In this document: positions 10,388 through 20,093 of the stretch, in pieces | How positions within the stretch are numbered: the stretch's first letter is position 1 | Layout: each line of letters starts with the position of its first letter | NCBI RefSeq assembly: GCF_932276165.1 | Contig: NC_064001.1 | Span: 3,665,501-3,729,500, forward strand | Origin: Plutella xylostella | Lineage: Eukaryota; Arthropoda; Insecta; Lepidoptera; Plutellidae | Length of the DNA stretch: 64,000 nt | Reading direction: 5' to 3' | Notes under the pieces: generated by a model | What the model saw: the letters and a program-made list of their open reading frames with translations, nothing else | Database searches by the model: none | Told to the model about the DNA's origin: nothing | Made by a program: the position numbers and the translations under genes

Positions 10388-10764
10388 TATGAGAAAGGGT
10401 CCTATCGTGGGAGTGGTAGGGAATAACACAATCTCAGGGTAAAACACAATGTAAACTATATTGTCAGGTTCTACAGACACGGTGTAATGCAAGTGAGGTA
10501 ATCTTATTGTAAAACTAAGCTAATGTCCGTTGAAGGCGCAAACGAGCGTGGTATAGCCGGGAACGAGTTAGCCGCGACTGACTTGACTGCGCGGGCTTCG
10601 CTGGCCGGTGGCGCGAGCGCGGGGTGCCCGCGGGTGAAGGGGAGGACGCGGGACGCGGTCTGCGCAGTAGAGCTGCGCAGTAAAACGGCGCGGCGGCGTG
10701 GGACGTTAACCGTTTTCGGCGCGCGATTTGTATTCGCGGGAAAACGGTTAGCAGTCTTGTTACA
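10388..10764 (-). repeat. 3' LTR
   Basis: 377 bp. Its first ~193 bases (10764-10572 on the minus strand) are, by eye, identical to the 5' LTR. The remainder aligns only in patches with indels. It ends next to GTAC. Confidence 0.75.
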
Positions 10765-10776
10765 TCCTCCCCCTCT
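10765..10776 (-). other. Polypurine tract
   Basis: On the minus strand AGAGGGGGAGGA abuts the TGTAAC start of the 3' LTR. This is the expected position and composition for the plus-strand DNA primer. Confidence 0.8.
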
Positions 10777-10912
10777 AGTCCGAACTAAGCGCCCTCGCGT
10801 TCGGAGTAGCATGGTGACAGCTCTGGTCCTCCCCCTAAACTGTTCGTCGTCCTCGTGAACACTGACGGTGGGGTGGTCTGCGCAGGGGTTCTGCGCGCGC
10901 GGGGGTACTGCG

Positions 10913-11920
10913 CGCCGCGCGCTGGTAGAAGGGCACCGGGCGGGCCAGCCGAGCCTGACGAGGCGGGCGGCCGGGCTCCGTGTGCTGGTAGAAGGCACCG
11001 GGCGGGCCAGCTCTGCCTGACGAGGCGGGCGGCCGGGCTCCGTGTGCTGGTAGAAGGCACCGGGCGGGCCAGCTCTGCCTGACGAGGCGGGCGGCCGGGC
11101 TCCGTGTGCTCCCAGAAGGCACCGGGCGGGCCAGCTCTGCCTGACGAGGCGGGCGGCCGGGCTCCGTGTGCTCCCAGAAGGCACCGGGCGGGCCAGCTCT
11201 GCCTGACGAGGCGGGCGGCCGGGCTCCGTGTGCTGGTAGAAGGCACCGGGCGGGCCAGCTCTGCCTGACGAGGGGGGCGGCCGGGCTCCGTGTGCTCCCA
11301 GAAGGCACCGGGCGGGCCAGCTCTGCCTGACGAGGCGGGCGGCCGGGCTCCGTGTGCTCCCAGAAGGCACCGGGCGGGCCAGCTCTGCCTGACGAGGCGG
11401 GCGGCCGGGCTCCGTGTGCTCCCAGAAGGCACCGGGCGGGCCAGCTCTGCCTGACGAGGCGGGCGGCCGGGCTCCGTGTGCTCCCAGAAGGCACCGGGCG
11501 GGCCAGCTCTGCCTGACGAGGCGGGCGGCCGGGCTCCGTGTGCTGGTAGAAGGCACCGGGCGGGCCAGCTCTGCCTGACGAGGGGGGCGGCCGGGCTCCG
11601 TGTGCTCCCAGAAGGCACCGGGCGGGCCAGCTCTGCCTGACGAGGCGGGCGGCCGGGCTCCGTGTGCTCCCAGAAGGCACCGGGCGGGCCAGCTCTGCCT
11701 GACGAGGCGGGCGGCCGGGCTCCGTGTGCTCCCAGAAGGCACCGGGCGGGCCAGCTCTGCCTGACGAGGCGGGCGGCCGGGCTCCGTGTGCTCCCAGAAG
11801 GCACCGGGCGGGCCAGCTCTGCCTGACGAGGCGGGCGGCCGGGCTCCGTGTGCTCCCAGAAGGCACCGGGCGGGCCAGCTCTGCCTGACGAGGCGGGCGG
11901 CCGGGCTCCGTGTGCTGGTA
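10913..11920 (-). repeat. 62-bp satellite array, ~16 units
   Basis: The anchor CGTGTGCT recurs exactly every 62 bp from 10979 to 11909 (16 anchors), after one diverged leading unit. Two variants alternate, GGTAGA and CCCAGA after the anchor. A five-unit (310-bp) pattern, GGT followed by four CCC with a linked AGGGGGGC variant, repeats at 11227 and 11537. No stop occurs in any minus frame, which gives three overlapping long ORFs of 495, 339 and 415 codons. These follow from the unit's composition and are not evidence of genes. Confidence 0.92.
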
Positions 11921-11923
11921 GGC

Positions 11924-12620
11924 GAGGCGGCGGGAGCGCGCGCCGCGGTCACGCTGGGCGCGCCGGGGCGGGTCATCACCGTCCTCTCCATGAAGCCAGA
12001 GAGCTGCGCCGCCGTTACGCAGGCGAACGCGTCGAGTATAGCGGCGGTCGCGGCGGGGGTAGCGCGCGCCGCGGGGCTGCACGCCGCTTACTCGTAGGGC
12101 GCGTCGTGCGTGGCGGGCGCGTCGTGCGTGGCAGGGGAGGCGGCGGGAGCGCGCGCCGCGGGCACGCTGGGCGCGCCGGGGCGGGTCATCACCGTCCTCT
12201 CCATAAAGACGCGGTTGGTCTTGGCGGCCTTGGCGACGGTGTCCAGCAGCACGCAGGCGAACGCGTCGAGTGTAGCGGGGGGGCTGCGCGCCGCGTACTC
12301 GTATAGCGCGTCGTGCGTGGCGGGCGCATCAGGCGCGGCGGGGGAGGCGGCGGGAGCGCGCGCCGCGGGCACACTGGGCGCGCCGGGGCGGGTCATCACC
12401 GTCCTCTCCATAAAGACGCGGTTGGTCTTGGCGGCCTTGGCGACGGTGTCCAGCAGCACGCAGGCGAACGCGTCGAGTGTAGCGGGGAGGCTGCGCGCCG
12501 CGTACTCGTATAGCGCGTCGTGCGTGGCGGGCGCATCAGGCGCGGCGGGGGAGGCGGCGGGAGCGCGCGCCGCGGGCACGCTGGGCGCGCCGGGGCGGGT
12601 CGTCACCTTCCTCTCGCCGG
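11924..12620 (-). repeat. Three-and-a-half copies of a 207-bp coding-type repeat
   Basis: GAGGCGGCGGG recurs at 11924, 12137, 12344 and 12551 (spacings 213, 207 and 207). 207 bp is 69 codons. On the minus strand each copy encodes a module with LDAFACVLLDTVAKAAKTN, RVFMERTVMTRPGAPS and a Pro/Ala linker. The copy nearest the 62-bp array is more diverged and has an in-frame TAA at 12088-12090. Confidence 0.85.
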
Positions 12621-13114
12621 TGCAGCTGCGGTCGTCATCGTCGTCAAGGCCGCGCGCCGAGTGTCCTCGGTCCTCGTAAGACGCGCCGGGCTTTGCGGGG
12701 GGGCCGCACCGCAGGGGGCCCGCGCGCCGCGTGCTGCTCGTGCGCGTAGGGCGCGCCGGGCGAGGCGAGGCGGCTGCGCTCCGCGTGCTCATAGGACGCG
12801 TAGGGCGGGCCAGCCGGGCCAGGCGAGGCGGGGCGACCGCGCACTGCGTCCTCGTAGGACGCGCCGGGCGTGGCGAGGCGGCCGGGCACCGCAGGGGGCC
12901 CGCACGCCGCGTGCTCCTCGTGCGCGTAGGGCGCGCCGGGCGCGGCATGGAGGCCGCTCGCCGCGGGAGGGCCACGCGCCGCATGCTCGGCGGGCGCGCC
13001 GCCGCCTGGGGGCATTACCGTGGTCTCGCCGGCGGTGCCGCTGCTTTCGTCTTCCTCGAGGTCACGACGCTTCGCTCTTCCCTTTTCGGCAGCATATTTT
13101 TTTTTCGCACACAC
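12088..13114 (-). pseudogene. Gag-like Pro/Ala/Gly-rich frame of the LTR element, frameshifted
   Basis: The ATG at 13114 lies just inside the primer-binding site. The N-terminus is basic then acidic (KKKYAAEKGRAKRRDLEEDE). Tandem ~20-residue units follow (such as GAPYAHEEHAACGPPAV and GASYEDAVRGRPASPG). At about 12695-12717 the sequence is two bases shorter than its sister repeat at about 12865-12890, so reading moves to another frame with SYED, a run of five Asp (LDDDDD), then the 69-residue modules. That frame stops at 12088; beyond the stop the same frame stays open through the satellite to 10504. Position suggests gag, but I see no capsid motif or CCHC knuckle. Confidence 0.5.
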
Positions 13115-13127
13115 TTACATTCACGCG

Positions 13128-13145
13128 GCCGCGAGTTGGGCGCCA
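13128..13145 (-). other. Primer-binding site
   Basis: TGGCGCCCAACTCGCGG on the minus strand lies one base after the 5' LTR. TGGCGCCC is the complement of a tRNA 3' end including CCA, as used by many retroelements. Confidence 0.75.
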
Positions 13146-13146
13146 C

Positions 13147-13480
13147 TATGAGAACACTATGCACAACAGTGGGAGACTGTGAGAACACTTTGCACAATGA
13201 ATATAGGTAAATGTGGTAATCTTGCGTAAAAACTAATTTCCGAAGCGGCACAAGAGCGAGCGTGTAGTAGCCGGGAATACGGTTTGGCGCCGACTGACTT
13301 GACTGCGCGGGCTTCGCTGGCCGGTGGCGCGAGCGCGGGGTGCCCGCGGGTGAAGGGGAGGACGCGGGACGCGGTCTGCGCAGTAGAGCTGCGCAGTAAA
13401 ACGGCGCGGCGGCGTGGGACGTTAACCGTTTTCGGCGCGCGATTTGTATTCGCGGGAAAACGGTTAGCAGTCTTGTTACA
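13147..13480 (-). repeat. 5' LTR
   Basis: 334 bp, starting TGTAACAAGACTGC and ending TTCTCATA on the minus strand. It is identical to the 3' LTR over its first ~193 bases, then clearly diverged. Confidence 0.75.
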
Positions 13481-13544
13481 GTACCTACTTATAACTGAAA
13501 AAGCACTGTAATAAATTATTATCCTTGCCAGAATAATATCTATT

Positions 13545-14530
13545 TATTATATATTTAAGAGTATGTATATATTTATTTTATTTTATTTATTTACAAAAAG
13601 GTAACAAACAGTCTTTTGCGTACATTATTACATATTTTTGGTGCTTAATGACCTATAGTACCATTAATTAATATAAAAATAAATCAATATAAATGACAGA
13701 TTAATAAAATAAATGATGTAAATTAAAATTAGTGTAAACATGCAAACAAATTAAGTGAAATTAAGATAATTAAATAAACAATTAAAAGAAAATATAAACA
13801 ATTTTAAATTAAGTTAAAAAAGTGAGCAGTCTATGTTGCGATTAATATTTAAGTATATAAGTATGTTGTATGTAGTTTATATTACCTATTACCAGGTATA
13901 GATTAGGTTTAAATGTTTATACCTTTTTTTTCCTTGTATTAAGTTATGTTTGTTTTTTTTTATTATATATTTAAGAGTATGTATATATTTATTTTATTTT
14001 ATTTATTTATTTATTTACAAAAAGGTAACAAACAGTCTTTTGCGTACATTATTACATATTTTTGGTGCTTAATGACCTATAGTACCATTAATTAATATAA
14101 AAATAAATCAATATAAATGACAGATTAATAAAATAAATGATGTAAATTAAAATTAGTGTAAACATGCAAACAAATTAAGTGAAATTAAGATAATTAAATA
14201 AACAATTAAAAGAAAATATAAACAATTTTAAATTAAGTTAAAAAAGTGAGCAGTCTATGTTGCGATTAATATTTAAGTATATAAGTATGTTGTATGTAGT
14301 TTATATTACCTATTACCAGGTATAGATTAGGTTTAAATGTTTATACCTTTTTTTTCCTTGTATTAAGTTATGTTTGTATTTTTTTGCACTTTTCCCTTTT
14401 CTTTTGTATAATTTCTCTCCTCCGAGGTAATCTGGAAGAAATTACTCATAGTAATAAGGCCGCCATTTGTACCTTCTATGCTGTGCATTGTAATTTCAGT
14501 GTTTGTGTGCAATAAAGAATTATCTATCTA
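13545..14530 (+). mobile_element. Tandemly duplicated ~415-bp AT-rich segment ending in a LINE-like 3' tail
   Basis: 13545-13955 and 13961-14378 are almost identical; the second has 8 extra bases in its TTTA run. The following 14379-14530 (ATAAGGCCGCCATTTGTACC, then GTGTGCAATAAAG and a CTAT microsatellite) matches the usual 3' end of lepidopteran CR1/Jockey-type LINEs in the plus orientation. Confidence 0.65.
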
Positions 14531-14928
14531 TCTATAAAACCTAACTACGAACTTTTAAGCTACTACTAGGTACTAAGTTCTCAATTATAATAATGCAGCC
14601 ACGACATAATATACACAATGGTATACATAATGATAATAATATCATTGACATTTACTCAGCACTAATGCGCTTTACTGGGAAAGGTATATTGTAGGTAATA
14701 TTACCAAGTTGGAGATTAATTCACTTTGCATTACCGATACGTCTGATGCTTTGATTGCATTTCACACTAATGAGTGGTCGTGAAACCGATCTATGCATCA
14801 ATCAATAGGCGGAGAGTTATTAATAATGATGATAGTTATTAATACTTAGTCATACACTAACGTGCAAAGAAACAGTTGCACTTACAAAATACTTAAACCA
14901 TAAGTTAACTTTAATCCTTTATGGCCAC
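14531..14928. other. No feature seen
   Basis: AT-rich, without open frames, TIRs or tRNA-like boxes. Confidence 0.4.
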
Positions 14929-14931
14929 TTG

Positions 14932-15056
14932 CACAAACATTTAAATCTAGATTTAGTGTCAAATCTCGATTTAAGAAACATCAATTCATATAAAATTTGA
15001 CACTAAATCGAGATTTACCACTAAATCTAGATTTAATATGTTTCTGCAAGTGGCCC
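14932..15056. mobile_element. Palindromic Harbinger-like MITE, TTA TSD
   Basis: The left end TGGCCACTTGCACAAACAT mirrors the right end ATGTTTCTGCAAGTGGCCC. TTA flanks both (14929-14931 and 15057-15059). The interior is rich in inverted AAATCTAGATTTAG and AAATCTCGATTTA words. Confidence 0.75.
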
Positions 15057-15059
15057 TTA

Positions 15060-15430
15060 AAGAAAGATAATTAAATCCTTTAAAATAGATCTAGCAAAAC
15101 AAATGCCATCCACAGAATTTCACGAAGGTACTTAAACAAAGGTCAAAAGATTGCTCTCTTGCTTTTGGCTTAGGCTGACCAAGAACGGACTACGGTTGAT
15201 ATATTCAACTATATGCAGTTATTTGTTCGTCTTCGTGTAGTCATAATATCAACTGCACGCCGTCTCTGATGCGACTGCATGTGGTTGTTGCGCCGTAGTC
15301 CGTCTGATTTGAGCCTTATACAGACAGAAACGTCAGACATGGACAAGTTCCCTTCGTAAAACTCAGCGAAGCTCATTAGGGAGCTTCCCTAATGCTGGGG
15401 CCACACTAACCGGAAATGCCAATAATTACC
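15060..15430. other. No feature seen
   Basis: Mixed-composition intergenic sequence with no supported gene. Confidence 0.4.
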
Positions 15431-15438
15431 GCGGTATT

Positions 15439-15758
15439 CTATTCTATTCTCGGTGGGGGTTAAGTGCCTGCATCTGGCTCTCTCGAGTGGAACCGTTGTG
15501 CATATCCCCAAGGTCTAAACTGCCTTCCTAAGCTTGGACCATTTATCCACCACGCTGGTCCACTGCAGGTTGGTGGGTTCACATATCTAGATGTGCTAGA
15601 TCTAGATATGCAGGTTTCCTCACGCCTTTTCCTTCACCATAAGAGCGATGGTATACATTGTACTTAAGTTAAAACAACCCATTGGTACATGTCAGTGCCG
15701 GGATTCGAACCCGCATCTCTGGCGTGAGAAGCGGGCCCGACTGAGCTACCACTGCTCT
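15439..15758 (-). mobile_element. tRNA-derived SINE (GCGGTGGTAGCTCAGTCGG type)
   Basis: On the minus strand it has a tRNA-like head (GTGGTAGCTCAGTCGGG, then GGTTCGAATCC), a body with GAGGAAACCTGCATATCTAG, a GGACCAGCGTGGTGGA block and a GAATAGAATAG tail. The TSD GCGGTATT lies at 15431-15438 and 15759-15766. Seven bases are missing from the anticodon-arm region relative to the copy at 39005. Confidence 0.88.
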
Positions 15759-15766
15759 GCGGTATT

Positions 15767-16555
15767 AATTGATGATATTAAACAATGAAAAACATACCTT
15801 CAACCATTTGTTTGTTTAGTGATCCAATCACACCTACGATTAACGCCCCTTACAACCGTACTTATTGGCATATCATTTTAGTGTAGCCCCAGCATAAAAG
15901 GGAATCCTTCAGTATGTATGTGTACCTACCTACTTAGATTGTTTACAACGTTTATGTACAACCACTAAGAATATTCATTTCGGTAAAAGCCCCATATTTC
16001 GGAATCAAAGCACGAATCGGCCATTTACATAATACATCTATAGATTACACTGTTTCGGAAGGAAAATATAGCCAACAATGTAAATTAGTTTGTTAAATGT
16101 AGCGTTTAGACTGAAACATAAATAGAGGAGGTTTGGTTCACTAAATTGTGGTGTGCTGTAAAGTTTATTAGCGAAGTTTAAAAGGTTCAGTTTAATGTTT
16201 AATTAACTTATATCAGATGTGTATTTATTTAAACATCGTGTGTCTTTTATTATATAAAAGTTTAGTATCTAACTGTTATAATTATTGGGACTTTATTTAT
16301 TTCATTGTAATATATTAGTTCATTTTTGGTACATACACAGTTCTAAAGATCTTTTACTTTTTCCGGTCGTATAGAAACTAAGAGATTACTTTTCAGTTAG
16401 CCTAGATATAAGCTAAATGCCACCAAAATATGCGCATATATTTCAGCCGCTAAAGCCTATGTGAGGTACCTTCGTGAAAATTGCATAATTTCCGTGGAGC
16501 TACCGCAACGACCAGGAGGGTCAATCTACATTACGAATATAACTCGAGTACTTAA
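15767..16555. other. No feature seen
   Basis: AT-rich sequence; nothing codes or folds convincingly. Confidence 0.4.
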
Positions 16556-16915
16556 TATTTATTTAACAAAAATTTCACAGTACAATTACACAATGAATTA
16601 AAATAAAATAGAAAAACAATGTCACTTAAAGAACTACAAAATAATATTAATTAACAAATAAACATGCAAATTACAAAATACTACTACTAATACTACTACT
16701 ACTAATCAAAAATACCTCCTCTTATCGTACCTGGCTCAAAGTTTCCCATAATGCTGGCTGCATTGCCTCGCTGTATAGCCAGAGAGATTCTTTGATCCAG
16801 ATACGATCCCGAGCGTCGGTCTTGGCCTCGCTCTCTGAGGCGTCGGCTGAGGCTTGAAAACTGTTTTGCCTCAAAACCACACTCCCGTTGTTTCGACGGC
16901 AAAAAGCACAAATAT
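16556..16915 (-). mobile_element. Non-LTR retrotransposon 3' fragment with C-terminal coding end
   Basis: The minus frame 16911-16702 ends GSYLDQRISLAIQRGNAASI then MGNFEPGTIRGGIFD and a stop. The same C-terminal pattern, diverged, lies at 62640-62830 (GTYLSQR ... AIQRGIAAGVLGTLP), so this is a LINE ORF2 end. The 3' UTR extends to about 16556 with an AT-rich tail. The clade is not certain. Confidence 0.6.
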
Positions 16916-16954
16916 ATAATTTTTGGACATTACGAATTATACATTTTCAGGGTT

Positions 16955-17050
16955 CTTTTGCTTTTTCTGCTCTATCTCGTTACTATAAAAGTACCGATGG
17001 CATGACATGTCTCTTTCGTCCGTTTTTGTCAAGCTAACGTAACCCCCCCG
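16955..17050. mobile_element. Diverged member of the GGGGTCACTCTATATGACG MITE family
   Basis: CTGCTCTATCTCGTTACTAT, ACCGATGGCATGACA and the end TAACGTAACCCCCCC resemble the copies at 48865-48998 and 56664-56798. The left end is not resolved. Confidence 0.45.
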
Positions 17051-17180
17051 CCACGCGCTAGCGACATCGGCACACGGACACATAGTGCAAGAATATTCGT
17101 GTATATAGGTACCTAATGCAAATAGGATTTGACTAAAGATTGAGACTTCGACTAAAGAACACAAATGATTTCATTTAAAT

Positions 17181-17443
17181 ACACACACACACACACGCAC
17201 TCACGCCTTGTACTAATGTACCCCCTTGCGGGGTAGGCAGAGGTGCATTGCTGCACCCACTTTTCGCCAGTGTGTTATGTTAGTCCCAATGTAATAGGGG
17301 GCGGGCCTATTGCCATTTTACGGGCACATCCAAGACCCGAGAACAAATATCTGTGTTTAAACAAATATCTGCCCCAGCCGGGAATCGAACCCGGGACCAT
17401 CGGCTCAGTAGTCAGGGTCACTAACCACTACGCCATTCGGTCG
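17181..17443 (-). mobile_element. tRNA-derived SINE, subtype with CTATTACATTGGGAC tail
   Basis: On the minus strand it has GAATGGCGTAGTGGTTAG and GGTTCGATTCC boxes, then TGGCAATAGGCCCGCCCCCT. It ends in a GTGTGT tail, seen on the plus strand as an AC microsatellite. The TSD TCATTTAAAT is at 17171-17180 and 17444-17453. Confidence 0.88.
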
Positions 17444-17532
17444 TCATTTAAATATTTTACCAAATTATGGAATTTCAGGACCCACTAAGTATAACAAATC
17501 GAAAAGTACTTTTTTTGTAATGATTCGTACCT

Positions 17533-17573
17533 ACATGGAAGTAGAAAAAGATCTTTTTTTCTACTTCCATGGA
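17533..17573. repeat. Near-perfect short hairpin
   Basis: CATGGAAGTAGAAAAA pairs with TTTTTCTACTTCCATG around a ~6-nt loop. One arm (TTTTTTTCTACTTCCATGG) recurs at about 31627, so it belongs to a dispersed repeat. Confidence 0.6.
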
Positions 17574-17734
17574 TTCGTATTTATTATTTCCTTTTTAGAT
17601 GACTACCTGTTTCTTAAATCTCAAATTGACTAAGGCTTTAGTTTCAGTGTAAATATTTCAGTGGCCCTCTACGTGTGGTAGGGTCTGCATGAAATAAATG
17701 TAGTCATAAAATGAAACGAGATACCCGGTTTTAA

Positions 17735-17875
17735 TTAATTTTGGTCTCAACATCATGTAAGAAATTGCTTTTTGGCAATAAGCCCGCCATTGTATGCTTT
17801 TACTGTGTTTTATAAATTGTTATGTATTTTTGTTTTTTGTGTACAATAAAGTGTTAAAATAAAAAAATAAATAAA
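17735..17875 (+). mobile_element. LINE 3' tail
   Basis: GGCAATAAGCCCGCCATTGT followed by a T-rich stretch and GTACAATAAAGTG is the typical lepidopteran CR1/Jockey-type 3' end. No coding part is left. Confidence 0.6.
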
Positions 17876-17963
17876 ATGTAAATATGGGGTCGTAAAACAT
17901 TTCATATGTTCATATCCGTAATAACCAAGATGAAATAAATTGTATTAGAAATTGAGGGTTGAT

Positions 17964-18027
17964 TTTTTTTCATATTTTGATATATATTTATATACTATAT
18001 AAATATATATCAAAATATGAAAAAAAA
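17964..18027. repeat. AT-rich perfect palindrome
   Basis: The ~29-bp arm (TTTTTTTCATATTTTGATAT onward) is repeated inverted after a ~5-bp spacer. It could form a cruciform or be a MITE remnant. Confidence 0.75.
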
Positions 18028-18734
18028 TATAATACACTTGACATACTTATACATTATATTATCTATCAATACTATCGATATACACACCTCTCAAACAAAA
18101 ACTAAATAGTAAAATAGTAATAATGTAGGTACCTAATATTTGTGTCCTATATAAGACCGCTTTTTTGTACCCTTGACCTATTGTGTATTAACTATGGTTG
18201 CAAATAAAGTAGTGACTTATGTTGTTTTGTATTAACTCAATCTACACACACATACGTTTATGTAACTACAACCATATACATTTTGTTAAACTTATAAGCG
18301 TCTCTAAATTAAATCTTTAAAAAATGTATGATTAAACCACCATAATATTTAATTCAAAATTTGGCCGACGCTGTAGCCACAAGGAAACCATATTTCAGGA
18401 CTAGCTTCAGGAACTTTTGCTTCACAGTACTTTCGCCTTTATTACACATTTTAAAGTGTGGATGCCGACACATATTTCGACTTGTCGTTTCCTAAAGCTG
18501 TAGCTTTTATTCCCGTGGTAGTAAATGCCAGTTTACAACGGCAATATAAGTTTATAGTGCAAAGTTTGCGAGTTGCAATTTTATAAACCTTCTGGAGCGT
18601 TCCTTGGCATTGTCGGCTTCTTTTGTGTTGAGTTTAATAATAATAGAACACAGTTTGTTTTATTGTAGTTCCTGGGAAAGCTCAAAGTTTGTATAGTATC
18701 AATTACAACATGAGGTTACGTACATATTATATAG
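18028..18734. other. No feature seen
   Basis: Intergenic sequence with no supported gene or repeat boundary. Confidence 0.4.
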
Positions 18735-18945
18735 AATGTTGCAAGAGTGGTATAGTAAGCCGAAAGAGGATGACTTATACCAAATAACTTCTAAGATTTC
18801 TTTGAATTTCACAAAAAAAAACTGCTAGACACTCACAGTAAAAAGTTACGTGAACAACCAAAGTTTCAATTGAAAAACATATATTTATTTCACAAAATAA
18901 TCGTAGAAAAGTTGTTTAAAATGACTCTCTGAGTGACCCCCGTTC
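18735..18945. mobile_element. Diverged mariner-type MITE relative
   Basis: GTTGCAAGAGTGGTATAGTA then AGCCGAAAG, followed by AAAAAGTTACGTGAACAACC and AAGTTTC, parallels the family with a full copy at 25116-25372. The ends are eroded. Confidence 0.5.
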
Positions 18946-19253
18946 GGTTTTCTATACAGCATATTTTGCATCATTCCATCTTCTTCTTCTTTGGGTACCA
19001 TCTCCTTTCGGAGGTCGGCAATCATCTGGCTTATTCTTTCCTTCGAGACTGCTGCTCATTCCATATCGTACTGTTAACCTCTAAAACAGGCAATTTTGAT
19101 TACAGTAGAAGGCTTGTAACATACGTCACTCTATCGGTTCACTGAAACTACAGCAGTTAGAACTAAACCAACCAATCACCTGAGCTAATCGAATATTCCA
19201 TCAGCATGTTCGCAGTACGATCTACCTACCTCCTGCAGGCATAGCATGGGATT

Positions 19254-19765
19254 AGGGATGCCTGATTTTCTGGCTTGAATCGTAATGGATCGTAACTCCG
19301 TGTATCGATTCACGATCTAAATCGTATGACTTTGAATCGATTTAATCGATCTCAAAAGATCGTATCATTAAAAAAAATCTTTTCGATGTAAATTATATGG
19401 CTCTGATTTGAACTCAGAAAGATTGTTAAATAAAAAAAGATACAGTAAGCACGCCACTTTATAATTTTAAACTTTATAAAAATCGCGCTGGATCTAGCTC
19501 AATGGAGAAGATAACCAAGTGAAACTTTTGCAGCTTAATCGAGTGTATCTGACTAACCTGACCAATAAACTAATTGGGGATCATAATTGCGACTGCACCA
19601 ACGAATAAGAAATGGAGAGTTTCGTTTTCTGATGATACGATTTTTTTCATACAATCTACCTGCAGATCGCATTCCATTGAATCGATTCAAAAGATCGGTA
19701 AATCGTATTGCCGTGAATCGATCTTCCAAAAGATCGATTCAGATCGGGCAACTCTACGGGATACG
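19254..19765. mobile_element. Possible eroded DNA element rich in ATCGATT words
   Basis: The left end (AGGGATGCCTGATTTTCTGG then GAATCG-rich) and the right end (AGATCGGGCAACTCTAC) carry mirrored AATCGATT and GATCTTTTG-type words. No TSD is recognisable, so the call is tentative. Confidence 0.3.
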
Positions 19766-19770
19766 ATCAT

Positions 19771-19845
19771 GTGTAGAGAAACCTGACCCGTCTCATAGTA
19801 GCGAAGCTTCTGAGAGGGGTCAGATTTCTCTGCCTTATACTACAC
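19771..19845. repeat. Long imperfect hairpin, precursor-like
   Basis: GAGAAACCTGACCC GTCTCATAGTAG pairs with CTTCTGAGAG GGGTCAGATTTCTC with few mismatches around a short loop. An outer GTGTAG/CTACAC-type pairing is separated by a bulge. It could be a small MITE or an RNA hairpin. Confidence 0.55.
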
Positions 19846-20093
19846 GACGCGTCACGGTTTGTCTCCGATGCTCACATGCCAGCTGTGGGGTTTATATTAT
19901 ATTTATTAATACCACGACAATCTGCAATAAACAATCCAGCAGCGTCGCTCCCTTGTCAAATTTGACGTAAGTTGTATGGATATGACAGATGTTTAACATG
20001 CGAGCTTAGAGTTGCATGCGAGCGATTATTACTTACTATTGTCTACGTTGGTACGGAAGCTGGTCTCCTATGATATGTGCAAAATATAACATA

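Larger units (their letters stand above)
10388..13480 (-). mobile_element. Non-autonomous GC-rich LTR retrotransposon with satellite interior
   Basis: Read on the minus strand it has, in order: 5' LTR (13480-13147), primer-binding site TGGCGCCCAACTCGCGG (13145 downward), a gag-like frame, a repeat-expanded interior, polypurine tract AGAGGGGGAGGA (10776-10765) and 3' LTR (10764-10388). GTAC flanks both ends (10384-10387 and 13481-13484). The LTRs start TGTAACAAG and end CTCATA. There is no protease, RT, RNase H or integrase, so it depends on an unseen partner. The GC content contrasts sharply with the AT-rich surroundings. Confidence 0.8.

Noticed and set aside
10504..12082. Three long overlapping minus-strand ORFs (495, 415 and 339 codons) as protein genes
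   Set aside because: They exist because the 62-bp satellite unit has no stop in any minus frame. They read the same units in rotating frames, and the longest runs through the polypurine tract into the 3' LTR.
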